The notes under the pieces are model-generated. The model was given only the letters and a program-made list of their open reading frames with translations, ran no database searches and was not told where the DNA came from. Positions 8,952-17,124 of a stretch of 64,000 nucleotides of DNA are shown here, one piece after another. Each line of letters opens with the position of its first letter. The stretch's first letter is position 1. The translations under genes were made by a program, and so were the position numbers. Source of the DNA: Kitasatospora atroaurantiaca (GTDB taxonomy: Bacteria > Actinomycetota > Actinomycetes > Streptomycetales > Streptomycetaceae); assembly GCF_007828955.1 (NCBI RefSeq), contig NZ_VIVR01000001.1, forward strand, positions 248,001 to 312,000, read 5' to 3'.

Positions 8952-9728
8952 ATGCAGCCACAGCCACCACCCCAACGCCGCGTCGCCCGCACCGTCGCCG
9001 TCCTCACCGCCACCGCCCTCGGCACCGTCGGCCTGCTGACGGCCGTCCTCGCCAACGCCGGTGCGGCACACGCCGCAGGCGTACCGGCGCTCTCGCCGCT
9101 CGCGGTCCCCGGCCGTGGGGCCACCGTGCCGTTCATCGAGCAGGAGGCCGAGTACGCGGCCACCAACGGCACCGTCATCGGCCCCGACCGGCTCTACGGC
9201 CACCTGCCCTCGGAGGCCTCCGGCCGGCAGGCCGTCACCCTGAGCGCGGTGGGCCAGTTCGTCGAGTTCACGCTCAGCGCCCCGGCCAACGCCGTCGACT
9301 TCCGCTACAGCCTCCCGGACACGGCGGACGGCAGGGGACGCGACGCCTCGATCGACCTGCTGGCCAACGGGTCGAAGCTGAAGAGCGTCGGCCTCACGTC
9401 GAAGTACGGCTGGTACTACGGGGGTTACCCGTTCAACAACAACCCGGGCGACACCAACCCGCACCACTTCTACGACGAGGCCCGGACCATGTTCGGGTCC
9501 ACGCTGCCCGCCGGTACGAAGATCCGCCTCCAGGTCGCCTCGACGGCGCAGTCCCCGACCTTCACCATCGACCTCGCCGACTTCGAGAACGTCGCTCCCC
9601 CGACAGCCAAGCCCGCCGAGGCACTTGACGTGATCTTGCCACGAAAAGAGGGCCGGACAACTGCCCAGCCGCGCCGCCGATCTGGCGGCGCGGCCGGCAT
9701 GACCGACCTGGCAGTCCGACAGAGATAG
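8952..9728 (+). CDS. Secreted carbohydrate-binding protein, apparently truncated
   Basis: A 258-residue product with a long twin-arginine-less Sec signal (QRRVARTVAVLTATALGTV, cleavage near AHA-AG, about residue 40), a spacer, then one beta-sandwich module beginning IEQEAEYAATNGTVIGPDR and ending TIDLADFENV. This module matches the CBM35-like domains that precede parallel beta-helix glycosidases or lyases. In such proteins the module is followed by a linker and a catalytic beta-helix; here the linker PPTAKPAEALDV runs into about 35 arginine-rich residues that look like read-through of non-coding DNA, with a hairpin at 9668-9694. It is likely a broken hydrolase gene that keeps export and sugar-binding parts only. 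Confidence 0.65.
   Translation: MQPQPPPQRRVARTVAVLTATALGTVGLLTAVLANAGAAHAAGVPALSPLAVPGRGATVPFIEQEAEYAATNGTVIGPDRLYGHLPSEASGRQAVTLSAVGQFVEFTLSAPANAVDFRYSLPDTADGRGRDASIDLLANGSKLKSVGLTSKYGWYYGGYPFNNNPGDTNPHHFYDEARTMFGSTLPAGTKIRLQVASTAQSPTFTIDLADFENVAPPTAKPAEALDVILPRKEGRTTAQPRRRSGGAAGMTDLAVRQR
9668..9694. terminator. 11-bp hairpin inside the 3' end of the truncated gene
   Basis: Perfect inverted repeat GCCGCGCCGCC / GGCGGCGCGGC with a 5-nt loop. Its position inside the last codons suggests that the original gene end was lost and that this was once downstream DNA. Confidence 0.45.
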
Positions 9729-9911
9729 CCCGTACCACCCCACTTCTCCACAGCGACGGGACGCCGCCGAGTGAGCACCTGGCGAGCACGACGTGTCGGC
9801 TCGTGCTTGGGAACATCGGCACGTCAACTACGTCAGCAGATCGTGGAAGGTCGTAGCTCCGCGCAGTGGGCGGCAGGTCGAACCTACCGCCGAGACGTCA
9901 GCCCGAACGGA

Positions 9912-10316
9912 TCAACCACAGGAGTGCCAAGGGGTGTATTGCGAGGTGATCACCAGGCCGTCGGGGTCCTCCTCGAAGACATATTCACGGACGCACTTCC
10001 CGACTCCATAGACGCGCGACGGGCCGGCGTACGAGCTGAAATAGCCAGGGTCGCGGTTGCCCTGCGTGCCGGAGCTGTTCTCGATCTGGATGTCCATGTA
10101 CGTCAGAGTTCCGGCGTAGGTCGACTTGACGAAGACGGAGCAGTTGTTGGTGCCGTCGAAGTAGTCGTACACCGTGCCGTTGGCCACGGGGCCAGACCAC
10201 GAGAGACCGCCTGAACAGCCGTAGCCGCCGGCTTGGGCGGCCGGCGCCATCACGACGGTACCCATCACCGCGAAGCTCGCGATGGAGAGGGCGGCTATCG
10301 CCTTTCGCACACGCAT
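9912..10316 (-). CDS. Small secreted protein, paralogue A
   Basis: A 134-residue secreted protein of unknown function. The start ATG at 10316 gives MRVRKAIAALSIASFAVMGT and a signal peptide cleaved near AAQA-GG (about residue 31). The mature part of about 100 residues begins GGYGCSGGL and contains YDYFDGTNNCSVFV and PGYFSSYAGPSRVYGVGKCV. Three or four cysteines suggest disulfides. It shares the layout and these three blocks with the gene immediately upstream (10475-10921), so the pair arose by tandem duplication. No enzymatic motif is seen. Confidence 0.65.
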   Translation of the reverse strand: MRVRKAIAALSIASFAVMGTVVMAPAAQAGGYGCSGGLSWSGPVANGTVYDYFDGTNNCSVFVKSTYAGTLTYMDIQIENSSGTQGNRDPGYFSSYAGPSRVYGVGKCVREYVFEEDPDGLVITSQYTPWHSCG

Positions 10317-10474
10317 GGGAATGCCTTCCTGAAGACCGATTCCAACATGACGACCGAACAAGCCACATCGTTCGTTGCCCGCGACACGACGACAGAGGGC
10401 AACGGAGCGACGGAGCTTCATGAGTCCCCTTCCTCAATGGGGCGGCCCCGTCCCGGGCCGGTAGGTGTCGTTGA

Positions 10475-10921
10475 TCAGCTGCAGTTGTGCGCGCCGCTGT
10501 GGGCTTGAGCGATTTCGTTCCCGCTCGCGTCCCACATGGCGACCTCGTCCCAGATACATGATCCGATCCCGTGAACACTGACCGGTCCCGCATACCAGGA
10601 GAAGTAGCCGGTGTCGTCCTTGGGGCTGTTCGGGTCCGTGTTCGACCAGACCTGGAGGCTCGTCCGGGTCGATTGGCCGACGAACACCTTCTTGACCGCC
10701 ACCTCGCAGTTGTTGGCGCCGTCCCAGTAGCCGTAGACGTGCGCCACCACGGTGTTGGTGTAGGCGCCTTCGCCGTAGTAGTCCTGCGAGTAGACCAGGT
10801 TCCCGTTGCAGCCGTACCCCCCGGCATGTGCCGTGCCGGATATGCCGGTCACCATGCCGATTGCCAGCACCGCCATTGCACCAACGCCTCCCAGACGCCG
10901 TATCAGGCGCGACCTACCCAT
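10475..10921 (-). CDS. Small secreted protein, paralogue B
   Basis: A 148-residue secreted protein with signal peptide MGRSRLIRRLGGVGAMAVLA, cleaved near AHA-GG. The mature region has GGYGCNGNLVYSQ, VYGYWDGANNCEVAV and TGYFSWYAGPVSVHGIGSCI, matching paralogue A downstream block by block. Cysteine positions are conserved, which supports a shared disulfide-bonded fold. Ribosome binding site GGGAAGGG lies just before the ATG. The ends of the two proteins differ most. The function is not recognised. Confidence 0.68.
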   Translation of the reverse strand: MGRSRLIRRLGGVGAMAVLAIGMVTGISGTAHAGGYGCNGNLVYSQDYYGEGAYTNTVVAHVYGYWDGANNCEVAVKKVFVGQSTRTSLQVWSNTDPNSPKDDTGYFSWYAGPVSVHGIGSCIWDEVAMWDASGNEIAQAHSGAHNCS

Positions 10922-11169
10922 AGTGCCCTTCCCCTCGTCGATGAACCCTGCGTACACAGCACGGTGTCCCGCCGACCCAGTCCGCCGAGCGGCGGAGCCT
11001 GTAGGTGCGGGCCGGTAGTAGGACCTTCCCGGCGTGTTGCGTCATCTTTCGCGGAACACGGCTGTGATGACCAGGCAGATGGCACCGGCAGAAACATCGG
11101 CAGTTTCCCCGGAGGCCGTCATGTGGTGTACTCGCCAAGAATGCACAACGAGGTCACGCTGGGGGGCAT

Positions 11170-12312
11170 GTGGACGGGGGAAAGCTCGGCGAGGTGCTGC
11201 GTGCCCGGCGGATCCAAGCGGGACTGACACAGGAGCAGCTCGCGGAACGCTCGGGCCTGAGTGTGCGGGCGCTCGGGGATCTGGAACGCGGAAGGGTCGC
11301 CAGACCTCACCGCGAGTCTGTACGGCTGCTCGCTGAGGCACTCGGCCTGGACGGCGACGACCACGAGAGCCTCATGTGCCTTGCCGGTCACGGATCACCA
11401 ACGCCCACGCCCGAGCCGACCCAGGCCACGGCACACCACCTGACGTTCCCCGGTCCCGGCGGACCAGCCGCCGCCGGCGCGGATCAGCCGGCGATCGATC
11501 CTCCACCTATGGGAGAAGACGAAGAGCCGGCCGACACGGACGGCGACCCCGCTTCGCGCCCCGCCGCACCTCCGCGTACCCGCCGAGCCACACTCGTGGC
11601 CGCGATCGCAACAACGACTGCCTGCCTCGCGACCGCCATCGCGGCACTATGGCCGGCACCAGCCGGCGAAACCCCGTCGAAGCCCTCCGAACGTTCCGCC
11701 CATGTCGCCCGCATCGCCGCCGACGCGCAGATCATCTCCTCCACAGGAACCGACCTGCGAGTCGACCACCCGGTCACGTCAGGCGACGCACTCGTGGTAG
11801 CCCTCATGCTCACCAGCACCACCGCCGGCACGATCGCCGTCACAGACACGGCCGGCAACCACTACGACATGGTCGCGGACGTCACCGACCCGTTCCACCA
11901 CCGCACCGCGCTCTTCACCGCATTCAAGGTCAGCCCATTGCACGCCGACGACCATCTCACCATCACCTGGCCACAGGCCAGCAAACACCACATCGCCGTC
12001 GAAGAGTTCCACGGCATATCCGCAGCCAAAGGCCAAGCCGCAGGATTCGGCACCTACGACCACAGCAACCGGACCATCGCAGCCGGCATCCCCACCGGCT
12101 GCGCACCCGGAGACCTCGTGATAGCAGCGATCGGGAGCAACAGCGGCCCCGCACCTGCTCTGACGCCGGGTTGGCAGCTTCTGCCCGAACTTCAATTGTC
12201 CTCATATCGGCTCACGATTGCTTTCCGTCGCACCTCCGCTCACGAGGGCTGCACCCTCACCGGTACGAGCCAAGCCCAGTGGGAGACAGCACTCGTCAGC
12301 CTTCGGATCTGA
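11170..12312 (+). CDS. Membrane-anchored XRE-family HTH protein with an external domain
   Basis: A 380-residue protein that joins an N-terminal helix-turn-helix (residues 5-60, LGEVLRARRIQAGLTQEQLA, then SGLSVRALGDLERGR) to a Pro/Glu-rich linker (75-135), one transmembrane helix (about 141-161, ATLVAAIATTTACLATAIAA) and a C-terminal region of about 200 residues predicted to be outside the cell, with beta-rich repeats (DALVVALMLTSTTAGTIAVTD) like those of secreted immunoglobulin-like sandwiches. It could be a one-component regulator that senses an external signal and binds DNA at the membrane. GTG start at 11170. Divergent from the small secreted proteins. Confidence 0.65.
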   Translation: MDGGKLGEVLRARRIQAGLTQEQLAERSGLSVRALGDLERGRVARPHRESVRLLAEALGLDGDDHESLMCLAGHGSPTPTPEPTQATAHHLTFPGPGGPAAAGADQPAIDPPPMGEDEEPADTDGDPASRPAAPPRTRRATLVAAIATTTACLATAIAALWPAPAGETPSKPSERSAHVARIAADAQIISSTGTDLRVDHPVTSGDALVVALMLTSTTAGTIAVTDTAGNHYDMVADVTDPFHHRTALFTAFKVSPLHADDHLTITWPQASKHHIAVEEFHGISAAKGQAAGFGTYDHSNRTIAAGIPTGCAPGDLVIAAIGSNSGPAPALTPGWQLLPELQLSSYRLTIAFRRTSAHEGCTLTGTSQAQWETALVSLRI

Positions 12313-12334
12313 CAATCGTCCCCCTGAACCGCCG

Positions 12335-12376
12335 AAAGGCCCCTACGTCCCGATGGATCGGGACGGAGGGGCCTTT
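12335..12376. terminator. Bidirectional terminator between convergent genes
   Basis: A long near-perfect inverted repeat: AAAGGCCCC with GGGGCCTTT as outer arms and CGTCCCG with CGGGACG as inner arms. It has A and T tracts on the two flanks, so it can act on both strands, between the HTH membrane protein gene and the rpf gene. Confidence 0.85.
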
Positions 12377-12396
12377 GGGGTGTCCTGGCGGACGGG

Positions 12397-13155
12397 TCAG
12401 ACCGAGAGGACCTGGCCCGGGAAGATCAGGTTCGGGTTGCCACCGACGACGCCGGTGTTGTTGCTGTACAGGGTCTTCCAGTCGAGGCCCTTGGCGGCGG
12501 CGATGTCGCTCAGGGTGTCGCCGCTCTTGACGGTGTAGGTACCACCGTTGGTCTTCTTGGCCGGGGCCGCAGGGGCCTTGGTGGCCTTCGGCGTGGCGGC
12601 CTTCGGGGCAGCGGCAGCCTTCGGGGCGGCAGCGGCCTTGGGGGCCTCGGTCTTCGGCGCGGCGGCCTGCGGGGCGGCCTTGGGGGCAGCGGCGCGGGTC
12701 TCGGAGCGCGAGGCCGCGGCGGAGGACGAGGAGGAGCCGGTGTCGACCTGGGCGGCGGCGCCGCCCTTGGTCAGGCCCGCCTTGACGGAGCAGACCGGCC
12801 AGGCGCCGGGGCCCTGGTCCGCCAGCACCTTCTCGGCGATGGCGATCTGCTGCGCCTTGGTGGCCTGGTTGGCCTGCGGCGCGTACTGGGTGCCGCCGTA
12901 GGCGGCCCAGGTGCTGGAGGTGAACTGCAGGCCGCCGTAGAAGCCGTTGCCGGTGTTGATGCTCCAGTCACCGGTGCTCTCGCACTGGGCGACGGCGTCC
13001 CAGGTGGACACCGAGGCGGCGGAGGCCGACGTGGCCGTGACGAGGCCGGCCACCGGAAGGGCGACCAGAGCGCCGCCCATCAGGGCCATCCGCACGCGGT
13101 TGCGCTTGGGGGCGGAGGTCGTGGTGGCAGCGGCGGTCTCGTTACGGAAGGTCAT
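12397..13155 (-). CDS. rpfA: Resuscitation-promoting factor-like transglycosylase with LysM
   Basis: A 252-residue secreted muralytic enzyme. After a long signal peptide (cleavage near SASA, residues 43-46) comes the Rpf domain: STWDAVAQCESTGDWSIN with catalytic Glu59, NGFYGGLQF, and later PGAWPVCS. A Pro/Ala/Lys-rich spacer (about 140-205) leads to a C-terminal LysM domain (TYTVKSGDTLSDIAA to LIFPGQVLSV) that binds peptidoglycan. Rpf proteins cut peptidoglycan during spore germination and regrowth. It is preceded by a promoter at 13355-13383 and a leader of about 190 nt, suggesting control in the untranslated region. Confidence 0.92.
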   Translation of the reverse strand: MTFRNETAAATTTSAPKRNRVRMALMGGALVALPVAGLVTATSASAASVSTWDAVAQCESTGDWSINTGNGFYGGLQFTSSTWAAYGGTQYAPQANQATKAQQIAIAEKVLADQGPGAWPVCSVKAGLTKGGAAAQVDTGSSSSSAAASRSETRAAAPKAAPQAAAPKTEAPKAAAAPKAAAAPKAATPKATKAPAAPAKKTNGGTYTVKSGDTLSDIAAAKGLDWKTLYSNNTGVVGGNPNLIFPGQVLSV

Positions 13156-13626
13156 GCGTATCCTCTCGGAATTCCCGGGCGGACAGCATGACGACACCCA
13201 CGAGGGGTGGAATCCGCGTCTCACTCGATGAGCGGCTGCCGGCGTCTCTTACGCGGCACACCGCCCCGGCACCCTCCGCGCACCAGCGCCACCGGTGAAC
13301 CGGCGGGCGTGCCTTCGGGGGTGAACCCGGGAAGTGCTCGTTGCACTGGTTTCGAAGCTACGAGGCGCCTGGGGCGATGCCAAGCATTTTCGGGTTTTCC
13401 CAGCTCAACGTGCCGTTACCGCCAGTAAGGAGGGGGTGTGCACGCGTCCGCACCCCCGAATTTCCGGCACCTTCCAAGATCGGGAAACCGCCCGATGTGC
13501 CCGCCACCACACCCCGGGCCACGTGAGGCCGGGCACATTCTCCACCGTCTGCAACGTGCCGCGGACCGACGGTCAGAGTGGATCTTGCCGGACGGAGGCT
13601 CGGGGTGGCTCCGCTCACAACAGCCC
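13156..13626. other. Long rpf leader and intergenic region
   Basis: About 470 bases without a gene. The right half separates the rpf promoter from the end of the MFS gene and shows nothing recognisable. The left half (13156-13347) is the predicted rpf leader; it contains G/C-rich inverted segments such as CCGGTTCACCGG that can fold. The c-di-AMP (ydaO) riboswitch known upstream of some Streptomyces rpf genes was sought, but its conserved blocks were not found. Confidence 0.5.
13355..13383 (-). promoter_or_regulatory. Predicted promoter of the rpf gene
   Basis: On the minus strand TTGGCA (13378-13383) is separated by 17 bp from TAGCTT (13355-13360), a good match to the principal sigma factor. 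Transcription would begin near 13347, giving an untranslated leader of about 190 nt before the rpf ATG at 13155. Confidence 0.6.
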
Positions 13627-14838
13627 TCAGGACACCGCGTCGAGCTGCTCCCGATGCGGGACGGCGCCGGCGACGACGGCCCCCCGCTCACTGCCGGGCC
13701 GCCGATCGACGGCCCAGGAGACGGCGGCAACAAGGAAGCCGAGACCGGCCAGTCCCGCGCCCACCAGGGCCGGCGAGGTCCAGCCGAAGCCCGCGCTCAG
13801 CGCCAGCCCACCGAGGAAGGCGCCCTGGGCGTTCGCCAGGTTGAACGCGCCCTGCACCGTCGCCGAGGCCAGCGTCGGAGCCCGCCGCGCCTTCTCCAGC
13901 ACCAAGGTCTGGACCGTCGGCACGGTGGCGAAGCCGAACAGTCCGATCAGGACCACGGTCAGCGCGGCCGACCACTGGGCCCGGGCGGTGACCGAGAAGG
14001 CCGCCAGGGCCAGCGCCATCAACAGGAACGCCGCGCAGATCGCGGGCCGCAGCGCCCGGTCGGCCGCGTACCCGCCGACGACGTTGCCCACCGTCATGCC
14101 GACCCCGAAGAGGGCCAGGACCAGCGTCACCGAGCCCGTGCCGAAGCCCGAGACCTCGGTGAGCATCGGGGTGATGTAGCTGTAGCAGGCGAACAGGCCG
14201 GCGCAGCCGAACACCACCGTCCCCAGGGCCAGCCACAGCTGTCCGCTGCGGAAGGCCGACAGCTCGTGGCGCAGCCCGGCCTGCGGGTGGCTCGGCAACG
14301 GCGGCACGAGGCGGGCGATCGCGAGGGTGCCGAAGGCTCCGATGCCGACGACCACCAGCATCGCGGCCCGCCACCCGAGGTGCTGGCCGAGCAGGGTGGC
14401 GGCCGGGACGCCGAGGATGTTGGCGACCGTGAGCCCGGAGAACATCACCGACACCGCCCGCGCCCGAAGGTGCGGGGCGGCCAGCTCGGCAGCGGCGACC
14501 GCCCCGGCACCGAAGAAGGCGCCGTGCGGCAGCCCGGTGATCAGGCGGGCCGCGGCCAGCAGGGCGAAGTTCGGCGCGATGGCGCAGAGCAGGTTGCCGA
14601 CGGTGAACAGCCCGGCCAGCCCGATGAGGACGGCCTTGCGGGGCAGGCGGGCGGCGGCGGCCGTGAGCAGCGGGGCGCCGATGACCACGCCGAGCGCGTA
14701 CATCGAGATCAGCCACCCGGCCTGGGGGATGGAGACGTGCAGGCCGTCCGCGACCTGCGGGAGGAGGCCCATTGCCGCGAACTCGGTGGTGCCGATGGCG
14801 AAGGCGGTGATGGCAAGGGCGACGAGCGCCAGCGGCAT
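13627..14838 (-). CDS. MFS transporter, DHA1 drug/sugar-efflux type
   Basis: A 403-residue major facilitator protein with 12 hydrophobic segments. The N-terminal AFAIGTTEFAAMGLLPQVAD and the first-loop motif RLPRKAVLIGLAGLF are typical of AraJ/YdhP/CmlA-like H+-antiporters that export arabinose-like sugars, chloramphenicol-like drugs or purine analogues. The middle loop is short and the length fits the family. Transcribed alone, toward the rpf gene. The substrate cannot be predicted. Confidence 0.85.
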   Translation of the reverse strand: MPLALVALAITAFAIGTTEFAAMGLLPQVADGLHVSIPQAGWLISMYALGVVIGAPLLTAAAARLPRKAVLIGLAGLFTVGNLLCAIAPNFALLAAARLITGLPHGAFFGAGAVAAAELAAPHLRARAVSVMFSGLTVANILGVPAATLLGQHLGWRAAMLVVVGIGAFGTLAIARLVPPLPSHPQAGLRHELSAFRSGQLWLALGTVVFGCAGLFACYSYITPMLTEVSGFGTGSVTLVLALFGVGMTVGNVVGGYAADRALRPAICAAFLLMALALAAFSVTARAQWSAALTVVLIGLFGFATVPTVQTLVLEKARRAPTLASATVQGAFNLANAQGAFLGGLALSAGFGWTSPALVGAGLAGLGFLVAAVSWAVDRRPGSERGAVVAGAVPHREQLDAVS

Positions 14839-14989
14839 GGGAGGTCTCCGAGATGGGGGTTGCCCGTCGGCGCTGGGCCTGCACGGGCGACGGGCGGTCG
14901 CCGCTGACCGCCGGGAGGGCTGTGCCGGGCGAGTCTATCGGCTGCCCGCGGGCGGTCCGCGCCACCGTCAGGCCGCTGCTCACGACAGG

Positions 14990-16924
14990 TCAGGCCGCCG
15001 TGGTGAGGGCTCTGATGAGGTGCAGTTCGGTGACGATGTCGGTGAGGGTCCGGCAGCCGTCGGGGGCCGGGCCGAGTTCGGGGGCGGCGGGGCCGAGGCC
15101 GTCGAGGGCGTCCGCCATCGCGGCCAGCGAGGCGGTGACCTGGCGGGCGACCGGTTCGGACGGGCGGGGCCGGCCGTGTTCGAGGCGGACGGCGCAGGCG
15201 GTCGCGGCGTCGGCGATCCGTTCCGCGCCGCCGGTGACGGGGCGCCAGTCGCGGCCGGCCCGCAGTTCGGCGGAGGCGGTCTCGGCGGCAACCCGTGCCT
15301 CGGCCAGTGCGTGGTAGGCCGCCCGGCGCAGGGTGGCACGTTCCGCAGCCGACCCGGCGTCGGCTCCACCGGCGCGCGCTTCGGCTCGGGCCGGTACGTC
15401 CGGTGGTGCGGCCGGGCCGCCCGCGAGGACGTGCTCGAGGTAGCTCTGGGTGTGCCGCAGCGCGAGGGCGAAGTGGTGTCCGACCCGGGCGTGGGTGTCG
15501 GCCAGGCGCGGCAGGTGGCCGACGAGGAGGACGATCGCGCAGGCGAGCGCGGTGTCGGCCAGCCTGGTTCCGGCGGCCTGCCTGTCACCGCCGGTCGAGA
15601 CGAAGGCCAGCACAGTGACGGTGATCACGGCCGTCTGCAGGGCGAAGTGACGGCCCGCCACCGGAATCAGCACTCCACCGGCCGTCACGGCGAGGACGGG
15701 CAGCAGTCCTCCCCCCGACAGAGTGCTCAGGGCGGCGAAGACCAGCACGCCGGCGGCGGTGCCGACGAAGCGGTTGACGACCCGGGAGAAGAGCGGCCCG
15801 AAGTCGGGCTTGACGAGGAAGGCGGCGGTCGCGGGCAGCCAGTACCAGTGGTCGGTCCGCAGCAGCAGGGCCACGGCCGTGTTGACGGAGACGCAGACGG
15901 CCACCCGCAGCCCGTACTCCCGTCCGGCCGGGCCGACGGGATGGGCGCCGCGCCCGGCGCGGGCGCGCGGAGCGCCGGCGGCCGAGTCGCGCGCGGTCCC
16001 GGCGAAGGCGAGCGTGGCGTCCAGGACGGCGCGGTCGAAGGCACTGCGGGCTGCGGTGTCCGAGACGGGCGCGGGCAGCGGACCGGGCGGCTGTCCGGCG
16101 CGTACGGCTGCGGCGAGGCGGCGCGGGCCCTCGGCGATCCGGCGGGGCAGGGGTGTGCCCTCCCAGAGCAGCGCGACGCTCGCCTCGCACAGGGCGGCCG
16201 CGGCGGTGAACCGTTCGGCGAGCTGGAGGTCCGCGCTCCGGGAGCGGCCGGGCAGGCTCAGCACCCGGCACAGGCGCAGGGCCTCGTCGGCGCGGTCCAG
16301 GGCTGCGGTCAGGCGGCGCCGGGCCGGTTCGGCGCTCGGGGTGCCGACGGCGTCCAGGGCGTCCGCGAGCGCGTCGAAGACGGCGGCCACCGCCAGCCGC
16401 TCGCCGCGCAGGGCGCCGCCCGCGAGGGGGGACCTGACGGCCAGTCTCAGCAGCAGGACCCACAGCGCACCGCCCAGGAAGCACCCGGCCATCAGCCAGG
16501 GTGGCCCGTCGGCCGGCATTCCCGCACCGACGGCAGTCAGGACGAGCAGTTGCAGGGCCGCGGCCGACCAGACCGGACCGGCCACGCTCAGGGCTCCGGA
16601 GACCAGCCCGGTCACCGTCAGCAGGGGCAGCGCCCACCAGCCGGTGACCACGGCCCCGAACAGCCCGAGCGAGCCCGCGAGCGCCGGCAGGCCGATGTGG
16701 ACCACGCCGGTGCGGCGGGTGCCCGGCCGGTCGTTGACTCCCGCGAACATCGCCCCGAGCCCGGCCACCACCCCCGCCGAGCGGTGTCCGGTGGCCAGTC
16801 CCGCGGCGAGCAGCGGGCCCATGCCGAGTGCACCACGGGCGACGGCGGGCCAGGGCATCGGCGCTCGCTGCCAGCGCAGCGGGTGGACCAGCCAGGCCGG
16901 GGGTCGGAATTCCGGGCGGTGCAC
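14990..16924 (-). CDS. FUSC-family (aromatic acid exporter-like) membrane protein
   Basis: A 644-residue protein with two blocks of five or six transmembrane helices (about residues 40-200 and 350-500), each followed by a cytosolic helical region, the repeated layout of the FUSC/YccS/AaeB family. The second block contains RVVNRFVGTAAGVLVFAALS, the most family-like stretch. Members are linked with efflux of aromatic acids or toxic metabolites. The GTG at 16924 is chosen because GAGGAGG lies 5 nt upstream. That ribosome binding site lies within a 20-bp tandem duplication (16923-16962). Divergent from the ROK kinase. Confidence 0.78.
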   Translation of the reverse strand: MHRPEFRPPAWLVHPLRWQRAPMPWPAVARGALGMGPLLAAGLATGHRSAGVVAGLGAMFAGVNDRPGTRRTGVVHIGLPALAGSLGLFGAVVTGWWALPLLTVTGLVSGALSVAGPVWSAAALQLLVLTAVGAGMPADGPPWLMAGCFLGGALWVLLLRLAVRSPLAGGALRGERLAVAAVFDALADALDAVGTPSAEPARRRLTAALDRADEALRLCRVLSLPGRSRSADLQLAERFTAAAALCEASVALLWEGTPLPRRIAEGPRRLAAAVRAGQPPGPLPAPVSDTAARSAFDRAVLDATLAFAGTARDSAAGAPRARAGRGAHPVGPAGREYGLRVAVCVSVNTAVALLLRTDHWYWLPATAAFLVKPDFGPLFSRVVNRFVGTAAGVLVFAALSTLSGGGLLPVLAVTAGGVLIPVAGRHFALQTAVITVTVLAFVSTGGDRQAAGTRLADTALACAIVLLVGHLPRLADTHARVGHHFALALRHTQSYLEHVLAGGPAAPPDVPARAEARAGGADAGSAAERATLRRAAYHALAEARVAAETASAELRAGRDWRPVTGGAERIADAATACAVRLEHGRPRPSEPVARQVTASLAAMADALDGLGPAAPELGPAPDGCRTLTDIVTELHLIRALTTAA

Positions 16925-16962
16925 GGGCCTCCTCACGGAAGAACGGGCCTCCTCACAGAAGA
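16923..16962. repeat. 20-bp tandem duplication over the FUSC ribosome binding site
   Basis: Two head-to-tail copies (16923-16942 and 16943-16962) that differ at one base. Each copy carries a GTGAGGAGG block on the minus strand, so the FUSC gene has two stacked Shine-Dalgarno sequences. Confidence 0.85.
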
Positions 16963-17036
16963 AGGGGGTGGATTCGCAGCCTACGGGCGGCCGTTGTCGC
17001 AGCCGCTGCGTCCTCGTTACGAGCGCGTGTCGGTCC

Positions 17037-17078
17037 CCCGCCCTCCGGGTGCCGGAACCCGCCCTCCGGGTGCCAGAA
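17037..17078. repeat. 21-bp tandem repeat upstream of the ROK kinase gene
   Basis: Two adjacent copies (17037-17057 and 17058-17078), one mismatch, core GCCCTCCGGGTGCC. It lies 46 bp before the ROK start codon and could duplicate an operator or promoter element. Confidence 0.85.
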
Positions 17079-17124
17079 TCGGGGGCAGCGCGCCCGTCCG
17101 GCCGCGCCACGGGAGGAGACGGAC

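Noticed and set aside
13156..13347. A ydaO-type c-di-AMP riboswitch in the rpf leader.
   Set aside because: The conserved core blocks were not found, so only a long leader is reported.
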